Shown: piece after piece, positions 18,132-27,609 of the stretch
Numbering within the stretch: position 1 is the stretch's first letter
Layout: every line of letters begins with the position of its first letter
From: Liquorilactobacillus capillatus DSM 19910
Lineage (GTDB): Bacteria > Bacillota > Bacilli > Lactobacillales > Lactobacillaceae
DNA length: 64,000 nucleotides
Assembly: GCF_001434915.1 (NCBI RefSeq)
Contig: NZ_AZEF01000016.1
Coordinates: 62,001 to 126,000, forward strand
Direction of reading: 5' to 3'
Notes under the pieces: model-generated
The model's input: the letters and a program-made list of their open reading frames with translations, nothing else
The model's database searches: none
Told to the model about the DNA's origin: nothing
Translations under genes and position numbers: made by a program

Positions 18132-19817
18132 CTAGAATCTTTGCTTTCTACTTTTAATAAATATTCCATAAACAATTAAAGTACCCCATGTTAGCAGACT
18201 TATTATAATCCCTAATTTATCTAGTTTTGAAAAGATATATTTAACAGTTACCGGCCCTTTAACAGCAGATATTACTTTTACAGTCCCACGAGTACTCTTT
18301 TTTGCTACGATCTGTTTTCCGTTTCTATATACTTGTAAATTCTTATAATAAAATATAGGCAAATCAATACTTGATGCTCGTTTTATAATACTATCATTAA
18401 AAGTCAGCGTATTGGGAGCAGAAAAAATCTTTTTTATCTGTACCTTTTTACCATTAATGATCGCAATATGATTCTTAACATCATTTAAACTAGGAAGTCC
18501 TTTGGCTGGTGTATATTGATCTAAATATAAATTCTGTTCTTCTGCCAACTTAGTAGTTGTATCTGGAGTGTAAATGTGTGTGTTAGCCGTCTTTCCTTGT
18601 GTAAACTTATACATACTTGCCAAATAAGGCAATGCTCCTAACAGTAGAAAAGTAAGTAGAACTATTATTGATCGTTTTCTAACATCACCCGCCACTCCTC
18701 CGTAATTATCTGCTACCAATAAAATTATTTTTGATGCAACTATAGATAATAAAAAAGTCGGGATAATCAAAAGCCTGAACGGAAACTGAATGATATTCAG
18801 AGCTGAGTTCTGAACAAGATTCCAGGGAAATAGATTAGAAGTTACTAAAAAAGAACCGACACCTACTAAATAAATTAATCGATACTTTACGTCGAATTTA
18901 TTAAACACGACTACGCCCAGTAAGACAGAGCATATTAGTAGAAACCCAATATTATAATGATTTCCATCCAACACACGGTTTAAATTATTAGAAAACGAAG
19001 CAGAAAGCATATTATTAAAATCATCTGGTACAAGAGGTTGCGGTGATGGCTGCTTAAATTTCTGAAAAAGTTCCTGTTCAAGGAAAGGCAAGATGAAAAT
19101 AGATGAACCTAAAAAAGCAACTATGCCTGAAAAAGCCAATGTTAACGTCCGCTTTAATCGATTATCGACCCAATATAAGCTAATGATCCACACAAACAGT
19201 AAAAAAGTTACAATAATTATGGCACTTAAAACATGCGACAGTACTACCATCATTCCGCCAACAGCTAAAAAGGGCCAATCTCTTCTATCTCCATACATAA
19301 TAGCGTAAAAGCCATAAAAACATAGTGGCACAAATGACATTGCTAGATATTCACCTAAAGCGAATCTAGTAAAAGCATCAGTCACATGATACGCTGAAAA
19401 GACATAGATCCCTGCCATGATAGCCGCTTGAAGGCGACTATTACTGAAGCGTTTACCCACAATATAAGTGATCCACAAAGTTACAAATGTGTAAAAGAAG
19501 AAACCTGCATATATCGCTGTTACCTGGTTACTTATTAAAACACGAAAAACTCCAAAGGGCAGTAAAGTTACCCAGGGATAGAATAGATTGACCGGATAGC
19601 CAATCTGTTTAAATGTATATGTATTAATAGCTGGGAATAAGTTTCCGTGCTGAATATTCTGTGCAAGCTCATTGATCCGTAATACATGATAATATAAATC
19701 ATCGCCATTATATATTATTCCCTGCCGACTTAATGGGAAAATAAAAATAAAACTTAATAATATAAAAAAGATACCAATAAGGCCCGTATTCCGATAACGT
19801 GACCATAATATTTTCAT
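18132..19817 (-). CDS. Large polytopic membrane protein, paralogue of the neighbouring gene
   Basis: Starting at the ATG at 19817 (GGGGG seven bases upstream), this is about 561 residues: N-terminal membrane anchor, first loop GDDLYYHVLRINELAQ, ~11 helices, FALGEYLA near residue 155, a C-terminal extracellular beta domain and a final helix. An upstream in-frame start at 19871 lacks a ribosome site. The same D-x(3)-H loop pattern appears in the paralogue 100 bases downstream, which suits a GT-C transferase acting outside the membrane. The two are likely co-transcribed; a heteromeric or sequential role is possible. Confidence 0.7.
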   Translation of the reverse strand: MKILWSRYRNTGLIGIFFILLSFIFIFPLSRQGIIYNGDDLYYHVLRINELAQNIQHGNLFPAINTYTFKQIGYPVNLFYPWVTLLPFGVFRVLISNQVTAIYAGFFFYTFVTLWITYIVGKRFSNSRLQAAIMAGIYVFSAYHVTDAFTRFALGEYLAMSFVPLCFYGFYAIMYGDRRDWPFLAVGGMMVVLSHVLSAIIIVTFLLFVWIISLYWVDNRLKRTLTLAFSGIVAFLGSSIFILPFLEQELFQKFKQPSPQPLVPDDFNNMLSASFSNNLNRVLDGNHYNIGFLLICSVLLGVVVFNKFDVKYRLIYLVGVGSFLVTSNLFPWNLVQNSALNIIQFPFRLLIIPTFLLSIVASKIILLVADNYGGVAGDVRKRSIIVLLTFLLLGALPYLASMYKFTQGKTANTHIYTPDTTTKLAEEQNLYLDQYTPAKGLPSLNDVKNHIAIINGKKVQIKKIFSAPNTLTFNDSIIKRASSIDLPIFYYKNLQVYRNGKQIVAKKSTRGTVKVISAVKGPVTVKYIFSKLDKLGIIISLLTWGTLIVYGIFIKSRKQRF

Positions 19818-19936
19818 AGTGTAACCCCCAATAATAAATCCATCCTTACAAATAATTAGATTTTTTAACATACAATTATAGCAATAACATTTCTATTATA
19901 GATTAAGAAAACCGTTTTGTCATATTAAAATACAGT

Positions 19937-19983
19937 AAAAAAAATCCCGCAATCACAGCCAAACATAGCTGCCAATTGCGGGA
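19937..19983 (-). terminator. Terminator of the fructose operon
   Basis: CCCGCAAT and ATTGCGGG pair around a nested GGCAGC/GGCTGT arm, followed on the minus strand by eight T residues. It lies 22 bases after the fruA stop. Confidence 0.9.
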
Positions 19984-20004
19984 CTTAGTTAATTATTTAT
20001 TCAC

Positions 20005-21966
20005 TTATTTACTAGTTGTCTTTTCTTTTTTCCATAAACCTAAGATAACCCCAGCAATAACTGTTCCGATAACAACCGCGAGAATATAACCTAAGGGGTT
20101 GTTTGCTAATGGTGTTACCCAGAAACCACCATGAGGTGCAGGAACCGAAACATGTAAGAATTGTGTTAAGCCACCGGCAATTGCGGCCCCAATAACACCA
20201 GAAGTAATTACACGTAATGGATCAGCTGTTGCAAATGGAATAGCACCTTCAGTAATGAATGAGAAACCTAAGACCCAGTTTGTAATCCCAGCTTTACGTT
20301 CATCATCCGTGAACTTCTTAGGCCAGATAGCTGTTGCAAGCGCAATTGCGAATGGTGGAACCATCCCACCAGCCATAACTGCAGCCATCAAATCACCATT
20401 TTTAGTTGCTGTAAATGCACCAACTGCGAAAACATAAGCAGCTTTATTGAAAGGACCACCCATATCGATCGACATCATACCACCTAAGATAATACCTAAG
20501 ACAACTGCATTACCTGTTCCCATATGTTGCAAGAAAGTTGTAACAACTTCATTGATAACAGAGAAGATCGGGTTAACGATGAAGAACATTAAGAGCGCCA
20601 TAATCAATAAACCGAAGATTGGGTAAAGTAGCATTGGTTTCATACCTTCAAGTGATTTTGGAAGGTGTGAGAAAAGTTTCCGTAAGAGGATCGTAACATA
20701 ACCAGCTAAGAAACCAGCTGCGATACCGCCTAAGAAACCGGCAGAACTTTGTGCATGTGTCATCACGTTAGCCGTGTAGGCACCACCAAATGAACCACTA
20801 TAAACAGTTGCCATGAACCCACCAACAAAACCAGGCATTAACGCTGGACGATCACCAATTGATTCAGCGATAAAACCGGCTAATACAGGAATCATGAATG
20901 CGAAAGCCATACTACCAGCATTATTTAAGAAAATAAATTCAATTGACTTTGGCCCGCCAAAATATTGTTCAATGACGAAAGACAAAGCCATTAAAATACC
21001 ACCACCAACAACGAATGGTAACATGTGTGAAATACCATTCATTAGGTCTTTGTAGATACGGCTACCGACTGAACCACTTGCAGTTTCTCCTTCATCTTCT
21101 GAACTGCTTTGGGAAGCGTGATAAATTGGAGCATTACCACTTTGAGCTTCAGTAATAAGTTCTTCTGACTTTTTAATACCATCAACTACAGGACGGTTAA
21201 CTAGTGGCTTGCCATCAAAACGATTCATCGCAACTTTTTTATCAGCTGCAACAATAACACCAGCTGCACGTTTAATCTCATCAGCTGTTAAAAGATGTTT
21301 AACACCTTCAGAGCCGTTTGTTTCAACTTTAATGTCGACACCCATTGCTTCAGCTTGCTTGATCAATGCTTCTTCAGCCATGTAAGTATGTGCGATCCCA
21401 GTTGGACAAGCAGTTACCGCAACAACGAAAGGACGATCGCTCTTATCGGCAGCAGAAGTCTTAGCCTTTGCAGCAGCTGCTTTTTCCTTAGCTGCTTCTT
21501 TAGCTTCTTTCTCAGCTTCAGCATCAGCAAATAATTGCTGTACTTCATCAGGTGTCTGCGCTTTCTTCAACTTAGCAACTAAATCTGGGTTGATCAATAA
21601 ACCTGATAAGGCTGCTAAAGCTTGTAAATGCGTATCATTAGCACCTTCAGGAGCAGCAATCATGAAGAAGAGATGAACAGGATTACCATCTAATGCATCA
21701 TAATTAACACCGCCATTACTCTTAGCAAACAAGACAGTTGCTCGTTGCACTGCTTTGTTCTTAGCATGTGGCATTGCAATTCCATCGCCGATCCCTGTCG
21801 TTGATTGTTCCTCACGTGCGATAATTGCTTTTTTGTAAAAGTCTTCATCATTGATAACGCCGTTAACGTAGTATTTATGAACCATCTCATCAATAGCTTC
21901 TTTTTTAGTTGAAGCCTTGAGGTCCATGATCATAACGTCTTTTAATAACAAATCACGAATATCCAC
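20005..21966 (-). CDS. fruA: Fructose PTS transporter EIIABC
   Basis: FruA imports fructose and phosphorylates it to fructose 1-phosphate. Domains in order: EIIA (residues ~1-150, active His in GIAMPHAK), an Ala/Glu/Lys-rich linker, EIIB (~178-275, active Cys in VTACPTGIAHTYMAEEAL) and EIIC (~310-650) with about nine membrane segments and GGPFNKAAY. I chose the GTG at 21966, with GAGGA upstream, over one three codons earlier. It is last in fruR-fruK-fruA, 17 bases after fruK. Full length. Confidence 0.95.
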   Translation of the reverse strand: MDIRDLLLKDVMIMDLKASTKKEAIDEMVHKYYVNGVINDEDFYKKAIIAREEQSTTGIGDGIAMPHAKNKAVQRATVLFAKSNGGVNYDALDGNPVHLFFMIAAPEGANDTHLQALAALSGLLINPDLVAKLKKAQTPDEVQQLFADAEAEKEAKEAAKEKAAAAKAKTSAADKSDRPFVVAVTACPTGIAHTYMAEEALIKQAEAMGVDIKVETNGSEGVKHLLTADEIKRAAGVIVAADKKVAMNRFDGKPLVNRPVVDGIKKSEELITEAQSGNAPIYHASQSSSEDEGETASGSVGSRIYKDLMNGISHMLPFVVGGGILMALSFVIEQYFGGPKSIEFIFLNNAGSMAFAFMIPVLAGFIAESIGDRPALMPGFVGGFMATVYSGSFGGAYTANVMTHAQSSAGFLGGIAAGFLAGYVTILLRKLFSHLPKSLEGMKPMLLYPIFGLLIMALLMFFIVNPIFSVINEVVTTFLQHMGTGNAVVLGIILGGMMSIDMGGPFNKAAYVFAVGAFTATKNGDLMAAVMAGGMVPPFAIALATAIWPKKFTDDERKAGITNWVLGFSFITEGAIPFATADPLRVITSGVIGAAIAGGLTQFLHVSVPAPHGGFWVTPLANNPLGYILAVVIGTVIAGVILGLWKKEKTTSK

Positions 21967-21983
21967 TAAAAACACTTCCTCAT

Positions 21984-22901
21984 TTATTTAGAATATTTTT
22001 CAATTTTAATTGCAGGCAAGATCTCATCGATCTTAGCCCGATCAGCCAAGTCTTCTGAAAATGCAGTTGCACTCCCACAAGCAAGACCGTAACGGAAACT
22101 CTCAACTGGATCTTTAGTTGCTGCGAAGGTTCCAACAAACCCACCAATCATTGAGTCTCCAGCTCCAACAGAGTTAATAACTGTTCCCTTAGGTGCTGCA
22201 CTATAATAAACTTCGTCAGGTGTAATCAGTAAACCACCGTCCCCAGCCATTGAGATCAGCACATGTTGTGCACCTAATGTCAGTAATTTCTTACCATAAG
22301 TGACGATATCATCAAGCCCATTAAGTTCAACTCCGAATAAATCAGCCAATTCATGATGGTTAGGCTTAACAACTAATGGATTTTCTTTCAAAGTCTTCAT
22401 CAAACTTTCACCAGTTGTGTCAATCACAAATTGTGCACCTTTCGAACGAATTAATTTAATTAAGTCAAAATAAAAGTCTTGGCTTAAGCTGGGAACTAAA
22501 CTTCCTGATAAAATAACTGCATCGTCGCTCGTTAAGTTGTCTAACTGTTTTTTGAAAGCTGCAACTTCTTCGGCTGTTACTTGCGGTCCTTTACCATTAA
22601 TTTCAGATTCATTTTGTGCCTTGATCTTGACATTGATTCTCGTATCATCAGCCACATGCGTGAAACTAGTTTTAAGGTCTTTTTCCTTAAGTGTGTCTTC
22701 AACAAATTTGCCTGTAAAGCCCCCTAAAAAGCCTAGTGCAATATTGTCTTGTCCAAGCTCCTTTAAAATACGTGAAACATTGATTCCCTTACCACCAGGT
22801 AATTTAGCATCATGGTCCATTCGATTTACTTCACCTAATGTAAGCTTTTCTAATTGGACGATATAATCGATCGAAGGATTAACCGTTACCGTATAAATCA
22901 T
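21984..22901 (-). CDS. fruK: 1-phosphofructokinase
   Basis: FruK phosphorylates fructose 1-phosphate to fructose 1,6-bisphosphate, feeding glycolysis. The 305-residue PfkB-family kinase has the N-terminal substrate motif NPSIDYIVQL, GGKGINVSRILKELG near residue 37 and the anion hole/catalytic base motif GAGDSMIGGFVG near residue 247. Its ATG overlaps fruR by four bases, so it is coupled to the regulator. Family-typical length. Confidence 0.95.
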   Translation of the reverse strand: MIYTVTVNPSIDYIVQLEKLTLGEVNRMDHDAKLPGGKGINVSRILKELGQDNIALGFLGGFTGKFVEDTLKEKDLKTSFTHVADDTRINVKIKAQNESEINGKGPQVTAEEVAAFKKQLDNLTSDDAVILSGSLVPSLSQDFYFDLIKLIRSKGAQFVIDTTGESLMKTLKENPLVVKPNHHELADLFGVELNGLDDIVTYGKKLLTLGAQHVLISMAGDGGLLITPDEVYYSAAPKGTVINSVGAGDSMIGGFVGTFAATKDPVESFRYGLACGSATAFSEDLADRAKIDEILPAIKIEKYSK

Positions 22902-23653
22902 ATTGAAACCTCCTGCATTATTGTTTGACTACTGTATTGATCGAGAACTGTTTTGGGTAACTTATTTGTAATAATAATTGCTTTAGCAAGTTCAGCCACT
23001 TTGACGAATGAAACTTGATCAACCTTAGATTCATCAGCTAAAACATAGCTTCTTTCACTCTGATCAATTGCAGTCTTTTTAACTGCTGCTTCATCCGGGT
23101 CAGGAGTTGTATAACCAAATTGCGGATGAACCCCATTCATACCCAAGAAAGCTTTATTAAAGCGATAATGATGTAATGAATTAACTGTTTCAAGTCCCAC
23201 AATCGCTTTTGTTGTAGCTTTCAACTCACCACCAACCAGAATCGTGCGGATATTTCGATCCGCCAGAGCTGATGCGTGCATTACGCCATTTGTAACGGCA
23301 GTTAAATGCTGTCCAGAATGTAAAAACTGGATCATCGCAAGCGTTGAAGTCCCTGCATCTAGATAAATAACATCTTCATCTTGAATCTGTTCAGCAGCAA
23401 ACCTCGCAATCGTTGTTTTCTGTTGGACATTTCGCAAAGACTTCCCAGTCATATCAAGTTCACGCTGCAACGAATGTTTAACTTTCGCTCCCCCGTGAAC
23501 TCGAATTAATAAACCTTTTTCTTCTAATAATTGCAAATCACGCCGTACGGACGACTCAGAACACTTTACTTCCTTACAAATATCCTGCAACTTAACAACA
23601 TTACTTGTTTTAAGCATGGATAAGATCACTTGTTGCCGTTCCTCTGCAAGCAC
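22898..23653 (-). CDS. fruR: DeoR-family fructose operon repressor
   Basis: The 251-residue protein has a DeoR helix-turn-helix at residues ~5-58 (RQQVILSMLK, SESSVRRDL, RVHGGA) and a C-terminal sugar-phosphate sensing domain (DEDVIYLDAGTST, VGLETV, TTPDPDEAAVKK). It most likely senses fructose 1-phosphate and controls its own operon. The start is a GTG with GGGGG eight bases upstream. First gene of fruRKA. Confidence 0.92.
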   Translation of the reverse strand: MLAEERQQVILSMLKTSNVVKLQDICKEVKCSESSVRRDLQLLEEKGLLIRVHGGAKVKHSLQRELDMTGKSLRNVQQKTTIARFAAEQIQDEDVIYLDAGTSTLAMIQFLHSGQHLTAVTNGVMHASALADRNIRTILVGGELKATTKAIVGLETVNSLHHYRFNKAFLGMNGVHPQFGYTTPDPDEAAVKKTAIDQSERSYVLADESKVDQVSFVKVAELAKAIIITNKLPKTVLDQYSSQTIMQEVSI

Positions 23654-23673
23654 TTACATTACCCCCAGAAAAT

Positions 23674-23702
23674 ATATTACCACCTAATAAACTAAAAAGC
23701 AA
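23674..23702 (-). promoter_or_regulatory. fruRKA promoter
   Basis: TTGCTT (23697-23702), 17 bases, then TAATAT (23674-23679) preceded by TGG, an extended -10. It starts about 15 bases before the ribosome site. Confidence 0.6.
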
Positions 23703-23830
23703 TCACAAAAACGCAAAAAAATTCATTTTTAGCCATATAATTAAGTATATTTGACTGTTTCTGAAAGGTCAGTTCTCAAAGTGGCCATTATTTTTTATAA
23801 AACTTTTATTTTGATTTTCTTTTAATGTAC

Positions 23831-23873
23831 AAAAATAGGACTGAGCCAAAAGTTATTTTGGATCTCAATCCTT
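23831..23873 (-). terminator. Hairpin terminator downstream of the UPF0210 gene
   Basis: On the minus strand AGGATTGAG-CCAAAA pairs with TTTTGG-CTCAGTCCT, followed by ATTTTTG. It is ~260 bases beyond the UPF0210 stop. The stretch 23874-24130 holds no gene that I can see; it is AT-rich and featureless. Confidence 0.65.
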
Positions 23874-24130
23874 TATTAAACTTATCTTGCGTACCTTAGC
23901 ATATTACATTAGCTATATATCTCCACTAAATTATATACTACAGATGAGTACAACTCATTATCCTTTGAAAACTATAGTTAACGCTCAAAAACAGCCATTT
24001 ATTAATATTTTTTACCACTATTTTTAATAAAAAAACCAGTAAAAAGATTTTTTTTAGATTATTATACTTATTTATAAGTAAAAATCGTTTGTCTTTAAGT
24101 TTTCATGCTCAAAACTATTATGCTGTCCCT

Positions 24131-25474
24131 CTAATTCTTAAAACTATGGATTGGGGCTGGAATCAAGCCGCCCCGCTGAATCATTGCTGCAGATGAGGCT
24201 GCATTGACCGCCATTACTGGTGCATGGCCAAGTAAGCCTCCAAATTCAACCGTATCACCAACATCTTTACCTTGAATTGGCAGAACTCTGACTGCGGTTG
24301 TTTTATTGTTGATCATTCCAATCGCAGCTTCGTCAGCGATCATTGCTGCAATTGTTTCTGCTGGTGTCTTGCCTGGAACAGCGATCATATCAAGACCGAC
24401 TGAACAAACAGCCGTCATGGCCTCGAGCTTCTCGATATTCAATGAACCGCTATTCACGCCTGCGATCATTCCCGCATCTTCAGAAACCGGAATGAAAGCT
24501 CCCGAAAGTCCGCCAACTTGACTACAAGCCATGATGCCGCCTTTTTTAACTGCATCATTTAATAATGCCAGCGCTGCCGTTGTTCCATGTGTTCCCACTT
24601 GTTCTAGACCGATCTCTTCTAATATTTGTGCAACTGAATCACCGACCGCTGGAGTTGGTGCAAGTGATAAATCGACAATTCCAAAAGGTACACCAAGTCG
24701 CTCAGCCGCAATCGTTCCAACTAACTGGCCCATTCTAGTTACCTTAAAGGCTGTCTTCTTAATCGTCTCCGCAACAACATCGATTGGCTCACCTTTAACT
24801 TCTTCAAGTGCATGTTTAACAACACCTGGTCCACTGACACCAACATTGATGACAGTATCGCGTTCACCTACACCATGGAATGCTCCTGCCATAAAAGGAT
24901 TATCTTCCACAGCGTTGCAAAAGACGACCATCTTAGTATTGGTCATAAATGATCGTTCTGAAGCCTGCTTGATAATTTTTCCCATCTCAGCAACAGCATC
25001 CATATTGATCCCACTTCGTGTTGAACCAATGTTGACCGACGCGCAGACCAGATCAGTTTCAGCCAAGACGCGCGGCAATGAACGAATAAGTTTTAAATCA
25101 CCTGTTTGGTAACCCTTTTGAACTAGTGCTGAGAATCCGCCGATAAAGTTAACTCCTAAGTTTTTAGCTGCTTTATCCAACGTTTTTGCATATTTAAAAT
25201 AGTCTTTGTCGCTTGAGGCCGCTGCAATAATCGCGATTGGAGTAACTGAGATGCGTTTATTAATAATTGGAATCCCATACTCCACTTCAATTTGGCGTCC
25301 AACTTCAACTAAATGCTTAGCCTTAGTCGTTATCTTCTGATAAATTTTTTCACAAGCCACTGTACTATCACTATCAATACAATCTAATAAAGAGATCCCC
25401 ATTGTAATTGTCCGGACATCCAGGTTTTCATCAGAAATCATATGGATCGTTTCTTTGATTTTCTCTGTTTCCAT
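24131..25474 (-). CDS. UPF0210 / PFL (DUF711) family protein
   Basis: The 447-residue protein belongs to UPF0210 (DUF711), structurally related to glycyl radical enzymes (PFL-like fold) but of unknown reaction. Landmarks: [21 protein letters not shown] at the N-terminus, [12 protein letters not shown] near residue 68, GVSGPGVV near residue 222, and [16 protein letters not shown] near residue 325. It is always found next to a small ACT-domain protein, as here (11 bases upstream), which suggests amino-acid-responsive control. Full length. Confidence 0.9.
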   Translation of the reverse strand: METEKIKETIHMISDENLDVRTITMGISLLDCIDSDSTVACEKIYQKITTKAKHLVEVGRQIEVEYGIPIINKRISVTPIAIIAAASSDKDYFKYAKTLDKAAKNLGVNFIGGFSALVQKGYQTGDLKLIRSLPRVLAETDLVCASVNIGSTRSGINMDAVAEMGKIIKQASERSFMTNTKMVVFCNAVEDNPFMAGAFHGVGERDTVINVGVSGPGVVKHALEEVKGEPIDVVAETIKKTAFKVTRMGQLVGTIAAERLGVPFGIVDLSLAPTPAVGDSVAQILEEIGLEQVGTHGTTAALALLNDAVKKGGIMACSQVGGLSGAFIPVSEDAGMIAGVNSGSLNIEKLEAMTAVCSVGLDMIAVPGKTPAETIAAMIADEAAIGMINNKTTAVRVLPIQGKDVGDTVEFGGLLGHAPVMAVNAASSAAMIQRGGLIPAPIHSFKN

Positions 25475-25484
25475 TTAGTCCCTC

Positions 25485-25754
25485 CTACAGCTGATGCATT
25501 GCATCATATATTTCTTCACGTCTAATTTTGATTTCAACCCCCAGTTGTTTCCCCAATTCATCTAGCTGGCGTGTTAAAGTCGTAAACTCAGTCTGTTCCT
25601 CTTGAATCTCAACCATCATCATCATTGTAAAATAACCGTTCATAATCGTTTGTGATACATCTGAAATATTAATTTTCTTTTCTGCAAGGAAATGGCTTAC
25701 TCCTGCAATAATCCCAACTTGATCTTTGCCGATCGTTGTCAAAATAGCTTTCAC
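25485..25754 (-). CDS. ACT domain protein, UPF0237
   Basis: A stand-alone ACT domain of 89 residues: MKAILTTIGKDQVGIIAGV at the start, SDVSQTIMNGYFTMMMMVE in the middle. The start is the GTG at 25754, with GAGG eight bases upstream; an earlier GTG at 25763 falls inside that site. ACT domains bind amino acids or act as interaction modules. It is the first gene of a two-gene operon with the UPF0210 protein and is probably its regulatory partner. Confidence 0.9.
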   Translation of the reverse strand: MKAILTTIGKDQVGIIAGVSHFLAEKKINISDVSQTIMNGYFTMMMMVEIQEEQTEFTTLTRQLDELGKQLGVEIKIRREEIYDAMHQL

Positions 25755-25800
25755 GTGGGTCACCTCATTTTTAATTTTTTACGCTCGCAACTTATGTTAA

Positions 25801-25829
25801 AGTATAGCTGTTCCCGAACAAAACCGCAA
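25801..25829 (-). promoter_or_regulatory. Promoter of the ACT-UPF0210 operon
   Basis: TTGCGG (25824-25829), 17 bases, TATACT (25801-25806), about 35 bases before the ribosome site. Confidence 0.55.
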
Positions 25830-26010
25830 TTACGTCTAAGGCCTTTATTTAAAATTTAAATATTATAAAACCTATTATAACAAGAAGAGAACTTCTTTTA
25901 TACTATTAATTTTTCTTTCTTTATATCCGTATATTAAGTTCATATTTTAAAAGTATTTAGCCAATTAACCGAATTATATTATTAATCACCTCATCAGCTT
26001 AGAGTAATGC

Positions 26011-26039
26011 TTGAATTTAGTGTGGAATACATATAACAT
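26011..26039 (+). promoter_or_regulatory. Putative promoter of the DHA2 transporter
   Basis: TTGAAT (26011-26016) and TAACAT (26034-26039) with a 17-base spacer. The rest of the 330-base divergent gap shows nothing else distinct. Confidence 0.45.
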
Positions 26040-26093
26040 GAATAGGCATTGATACTTATTTATTTCTACCTACGTTAATGAAAGGAACTGAAC

Positions 26094-27449
26094 ATGCCTT
26101 CAGAGATGAGCACTCATAAAAGAACTATTGTTACAGCCTTAGTTTTGATTTCAACCTTTTTCAACTTGGCTAGTCAAACAATGATGGTCACAGCCTTACC
26201 TGTTATCCAACACACCTTACACGTTTCATTAACCAGCGCACAATGGCTAACAACTGGATATATGCTACTAATCGGGATCGTTACACCGTTATCGTCTAAC
26301 CTTTATGATAAATACACTAACCGGCAAGTTTTCTTAACCACAACTGCGGTCTTTATTCTAGGAACTCTCCTAGGGAGTTTCGCAACTAATTTTGGAATGT
26401 TATTAACAGCACGGTTATTACAAGCCTGTGCTGGCGGTATTTTGATGTCGTTTCAAATGACCACGATGGTAACCATCTATCCAGCTGAAAAACGTGGCAC
26501 TGTTTTAGGAATGTCTGGTTTAGTAATTGCTTCGGGGCCAGCGATTGGTCCAACCATCGCCGGACTGATTCTAAATTACTTTGACTGGCATTACCTGTTT
26601 ACTCTGATCCTTCCCTTTATTATCTTAATCTGGCTTATTGCCTACTTTGTTTTTCCTAATTATTCTAAAAGACGAGCTGTTAGAATTGATTTACTTTCCG
26701 TTCTACTTTCACTGGCTGGTTCAAGTCTGACCTTGGCTAGCTTGACCGTTTTTCAGCAATCTTTTATGTTTGGTCTAATAATGTTAATTGCAGGGCTTGG
26801 ATTCCTAACGATTTTTACACGTCGGCAATTTAGCCTTACCGAACCAATGCTGCGAGTCAGCCTACTAAAATTAAGATCTTTTAGAATGCTAACCTTTATC
26901 GGTGTTTTTGCATTTATGGTTCTGATCGGTACTGAGCAGATCATCCCTATTTTTGTTGAAAATATTGCTGGGTTAAGTAGTATGCATGCGGGTTTAATTC
27001 TTCTACCTGGTGCTGTCGCTAATGCTCTTTTTGCTGCTTTAGCTGGACGTTACTATGATACTCACGGCCCTAAGGTGCTTATCAGTACTGGTATTTTTTT
27101 GATGTTATTGGCAACTATTCCCTTCATAACTATCAGTGTCCAAACTCCCATTTGGCTGATTACTTGTGCCTATATGCTTCGGATGATTGGTAACGCACTC
27201 GTCTTCTCACCTGCCATGTCCGAAGCTTTTAAAGATGTTGCCTTACCTCATATCAGTCATGCTACGGCTCTGAACAATACTTTCAGACAAGTTGCCGCAT
27301 CTGTCTCTGTCACACTTATGATTGTCATAGCTGATAGCCCATCATCTTTTGTGACTGGGACACGCCTTGCAATCTGGTTTACTGTTTTGATTTTAATTAT
27401 AATGGGCACACTATTTCATTCTTACTTGAAATATCCGGCTAAGAAATAA
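26094..27449 (+). CDS. MFS drug exporter, DHA2 (EmrB/QacA/LmrB) family
   Basis: The 451-residue protein has 13-14 predicted membrane segments, the size and pattern of the 14-helix DHA2 proton antiporters. It shows the motif C-like segment SGLVIASGPAIGPTIAGLI near residue 143, the N-terminal SAQWLTTGYML near residue 47 and motif A-like NLYDKYTNRQVFL near residue 69. AAAGGA precedes the ATG. It probably expels hydrophobic cations or drugs, but substrates are not predictable. Monocistronic, with no local regulator. Confidence 0.88.
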   Translation: MPSEMSTHKRTIVTALVLISTFFNLASQTMMVTALPVIQHTLHVSLTSAQWLTTGYMLLIGIVTPLSSNLYDKYTNRQVFLTTTAVFILGTLLGSFATNFGMLLTARLLQACAGGILMSFQMTTMVTIYPAEKRGTVLGMSGLVIASGPAIGPTIAGLILNYFDWHYLFTLILPFIILIWLIAYFVFPNYSKRRAVRIDLLSVLLSLAGSSLTLASLTVFQQSFMFGLIMLIAGLGFLTIFTRRQFSLTEPMLRVSLLKLRSFRMLTFIGVFAFMVLIGTEQIIPIFVENIAGLSSMHAGLILLPGAVANALFAALAGRYYDTHGPKVLISTGIFLMLLATIPFITISVQTPIWLITCAYMLRMIGNALVFSPAMSEAFKDVALPHISHATALNNTFRQVAASVSVTLMIVIADSPSSFVTGTRLAIWFTVLILIIMGTLFHSYLKYPAKK

Positions 27450-27473
27450 CTATCCGCCCGTAATTAGACGGTC

Positions 27474-27567
27474 TAAAAAAGACTATTCCCAGTTAATTTT
27501 TGTATCCCCCAGATCAGCTTAATTATTGCTGTGGGTACATACAATTGGGCATAGTCTATTATTTTTA
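27474..27567. terminator. Bidirectional branched terminator between MFS and queH
   Basis: AGACTATTCCCA (27480-27491) pairs with TGGGCATAGTCT (27546-27557) over 12 positions with one wobble. Inside lies a second hairpin (CCCAGATCAGC with GCTGTGGG). ATTATTTTT follows on the plus strand and TTTTTT on the minus strand, so both convergent genes can use it. Confidence 0.7.
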
Positions 27568-27609
27568 AGTTATTCGTTGATTCTTGTCTTTGCCAATTAC
27601 ATGGAAAGC

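Noticed and set aside
24306-25112. Two long plus-strand frames opposite the UPF0210 gene
   Set aside because: They are antisense shadows of a conserved coding gene, with no ribosome sites.
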